Origin: FEN-727 sp036508635
Lineage (GTDB): Bacteria > Actinomycetota > Geothermincolia > Fen-727 > Anoxymicrobiaceae
Reading direction: 5' to 3'
Assembly: GCA_036508635.1 (NCBI GenBank)
Contig: DATCGY010000310.1
Coordinates: forward strand, 1-6,992
Length of the DNA: 6,992 nucleotides
Shown here: positions 6,801-6,992 of the stretch, piece by piece
Layout of the letters: each line of letters starts with the position of its first letter
Position numbering within the stretch: position 1 is the stretch's first letter
Notes under the pieces: generated by a model
What the model was told of the DNA's origin: nothing
Databases searched by the model: none
Seen by the model: the letters and a program-made list of their open reading frames with translations, nothing else
Translations under genes and position numbers: made by a program

Positions 6801-6992
6801 TTTCCTCCTGACGACTTGCTTATTGAAAGCCTTGAGTCTGAGTTCGAAGAACACGCACTCGAGACGGAGCCGTTCGCAGGACCCTTGGAACAGCCCTCTC
6901 CGGAACAGATGTATGAAGGGGCCACAGAACTCGAGCAACCCGCGCCCTCCCGCGGGGAACCGGAGGACCAGACGTTCGACAAGCCACTCGAG
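3810..6992 (+). CDS. Large HEAT-repeat protein with N-terminal domain and proline-rich tail, partial at 3' end
   Basis: A single frame of 1061 codons runs from TTG 3810 to the window edge without a stop. Residues about 25-135 form an N-terminal domain (NWHAATVNMRLYPKTSTMV, then FRDGVTPDELNIVFEVL at 113-129). It resembles a domain seen ahead of HEAT repeats or signalling modules in several bacterial groups, with a YP-containing first helix and an F-x-DG-V motif. Residues about 140-430 are charged and helical. A HEAT-like unit lies near 429-453, and about seven consecutive HEAT/PBS-lyase-like repeats fill roughly 544-800; typical units are IRREALRSLARIGSRESVSVV and VRRTAVRVLGMFGDSS. From about 818 on, the protein is rich in Pro, Glu and Ala and probably disordered, with two 17-residue repeats. 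There is no signal peptide or membrane helix, so it should be cytoplasmic. HEAT proteins bind partners; catalysis is not expected. A C-terminal domain may lie beyond the edge. Leu-Glu is very often coded CTC-GAG, giving many XhoI-like sites. Confidence 0.9.
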   Translation, partial: MNDDLKEGGEGRAPEELSDRYIDEAVLFAVNWHAATVNMRLYPKTSTMVTDTVENARLHLQKLFEEGQRFSVSVLENSLLVNDVRLEELEQQKAPIRAFIQWMNERGLTNLEFRDGVTPDELNIVFEVLSAASDKDHRLNLADKLIDEGVTSVSINQRVYVAITAGEDVTRAGPLDALKDELLMRYLMGKVELGDVEDRELVDVLSDSGKVGGLLSTFISEEGNEGGILVRSQKAEEALNRLSDMIDQLEDPGLREMLSDQIGSIVAEMSPKEMTSVLTGEGPDNLNIRKVRERVVTMLSDQRLLEMVDSLIDEYVDMKAEADELEISWQKDKLRNLNELLIEVREERGDAIAEVIDTKLEGAGIEEERDPATGIRVLSAFQLLGGPIDEEYVELVDGIDQTVPDQIKNLYEMEENELATGMLAKLADNLAQDSPNVRRFAATLVKDTLSSLEPEFCLQAAGILEPRLLEDVEAETDYAAYIPQVDSIAVLARCYMMEGNADRATSIIDLLEEQANLDQGKGPELVKHASAVLERLTGPEGMIDIQALLLEKDNDKKSAMVKALADIGVSALQPVVDLVKDRGQIELRELALEAIQMAGEPGIEALIAELAKENPWYVHRNILNVVADLKLTEAVEQVGAMASSPDERIRREALRSLARIGSRESVSVVQAAASDQSAAVRRTAVRVLGMFGDSSVALFLIDIINGQGPRGREEEQAVMEAACLAIGDLHDSQYLPQLAELLAKGGLFRKARPDEIRAAACVALGTIGDPEAVSTLEKAMKDSSIMVSSSAEKAIRKLSGGITIPEPITVEEAEQLGLAPPPGQAEKAVEPGPAPAGPAEFRPPPHPESTPETVVAPETVPPPPQPVLEPPVVREPEPVAPPPATPEPQVAETAPELQPPTPPEPPVVETAPELQPPTTPDQFAAPAPWAEAGFAADVDAASMATAEEPAAPRAPGAPEWVEMETTPTPHWPEEQVELEPGAAAGPLEHIPDCPPPPFPPDDLLIESLESEFEEHALETEPFAGPLEQPSPEQMYEGATELEQPAPSRGEPEDQTFDKPLE
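6465..6566 (+). repeat. Two-copy 51-bp tandem repeat in the proline-rich tail
   Basis: Units 6465-6515 and 6516-6566 are nearly identical and start CCAGAACCG. They encode PEPQVAETAPELQPPTP and PEPPVVETAPELQPPTT. A third copy begins (CCAGAT at 6567) but diverges at once. The unit is a multiple of three, so copy-number change keeps the frame and only alters linker length. Confidence 0.85.

Noticed and set aside
6048..6938. Minus-strand 296-codon frame opposite the HEAT protein tail
   Set aside because: It is very rich in Arg, Gly, Trp and Cys, as expected for the antisense of a Pro/Glu-rich coding stretch; no motifs are seen.
4029..6992. Many CTCGAG hexamers, including one at the window end, as possible regulatory sites or cloning scars
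   Set aside because: Within the HEAT gene they mostly fall in frame as CTC-GAG (Leu-Glu), so codon choice in helical protein explains them.

Overview
The window comes from a bacterial chromosome of moderately high GC content, most likely a little-studied lineage. Signals that point this way, all weak, are leaderless-type promoters at two divergent genes, a TTG start with a GGAG ribosome binding site, a compact group II intron and a large HEAT-repeat scaffold protein. No marker gene fixes the phylum. A deep-branching actinobacterium or another environmental lineage would fit, but this is a guess. Layout from left to right: (1) positions 1-272, minus strand: the N-terminal part of a class I SAM-dependent methyltransferase that runs off the left edge. 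(2) 273-901, plus strand: a group II intron without an open reading frame, with a textbook domain V and a domain VI with a bulged adenosine. It lies antisense to the methyltransferase and appears to cut its 5' end. (3) 902-1069: a short flank holding a candidate methyltransferase start and a terminator for the next gene. (4) 1070-2287, minus strand: a 12-helix MFS transporter. (5) 2288-2355: a 68-bp divergent control region with an 8-bp palindrome. (6) 2356-3552, plus strand: a class I glycerate 2-kinase. (7) 3553-3809: an intergenic region with several small hairpins, then a good promoter and a strongly structured 5' leader. (8) 3810 to the right edge, plus strand: an uninterrupted reading frame of 1061 codons, starting at TTG with no stop in the window. 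It encodes a HEAT-repeat protein with a distinct N-terminal domain and a long proline-rich, acidic tail. This is the largest gene in the window and is easily missed because neither an ATG start nor a stop frames it. The MFS transporter and glycerate kinase share a control region and may be co-regulated, for example for uptake or export of an organic acid, but the substrate cannot be read from the sequence. The HEAT-repeat gene has its own promoter and leader and seems to be a separate unit. The points most worth following are the antisense ORF-less intron splitting the methyltransferase, and the structured leader in front of the HEAT-repeat gene.
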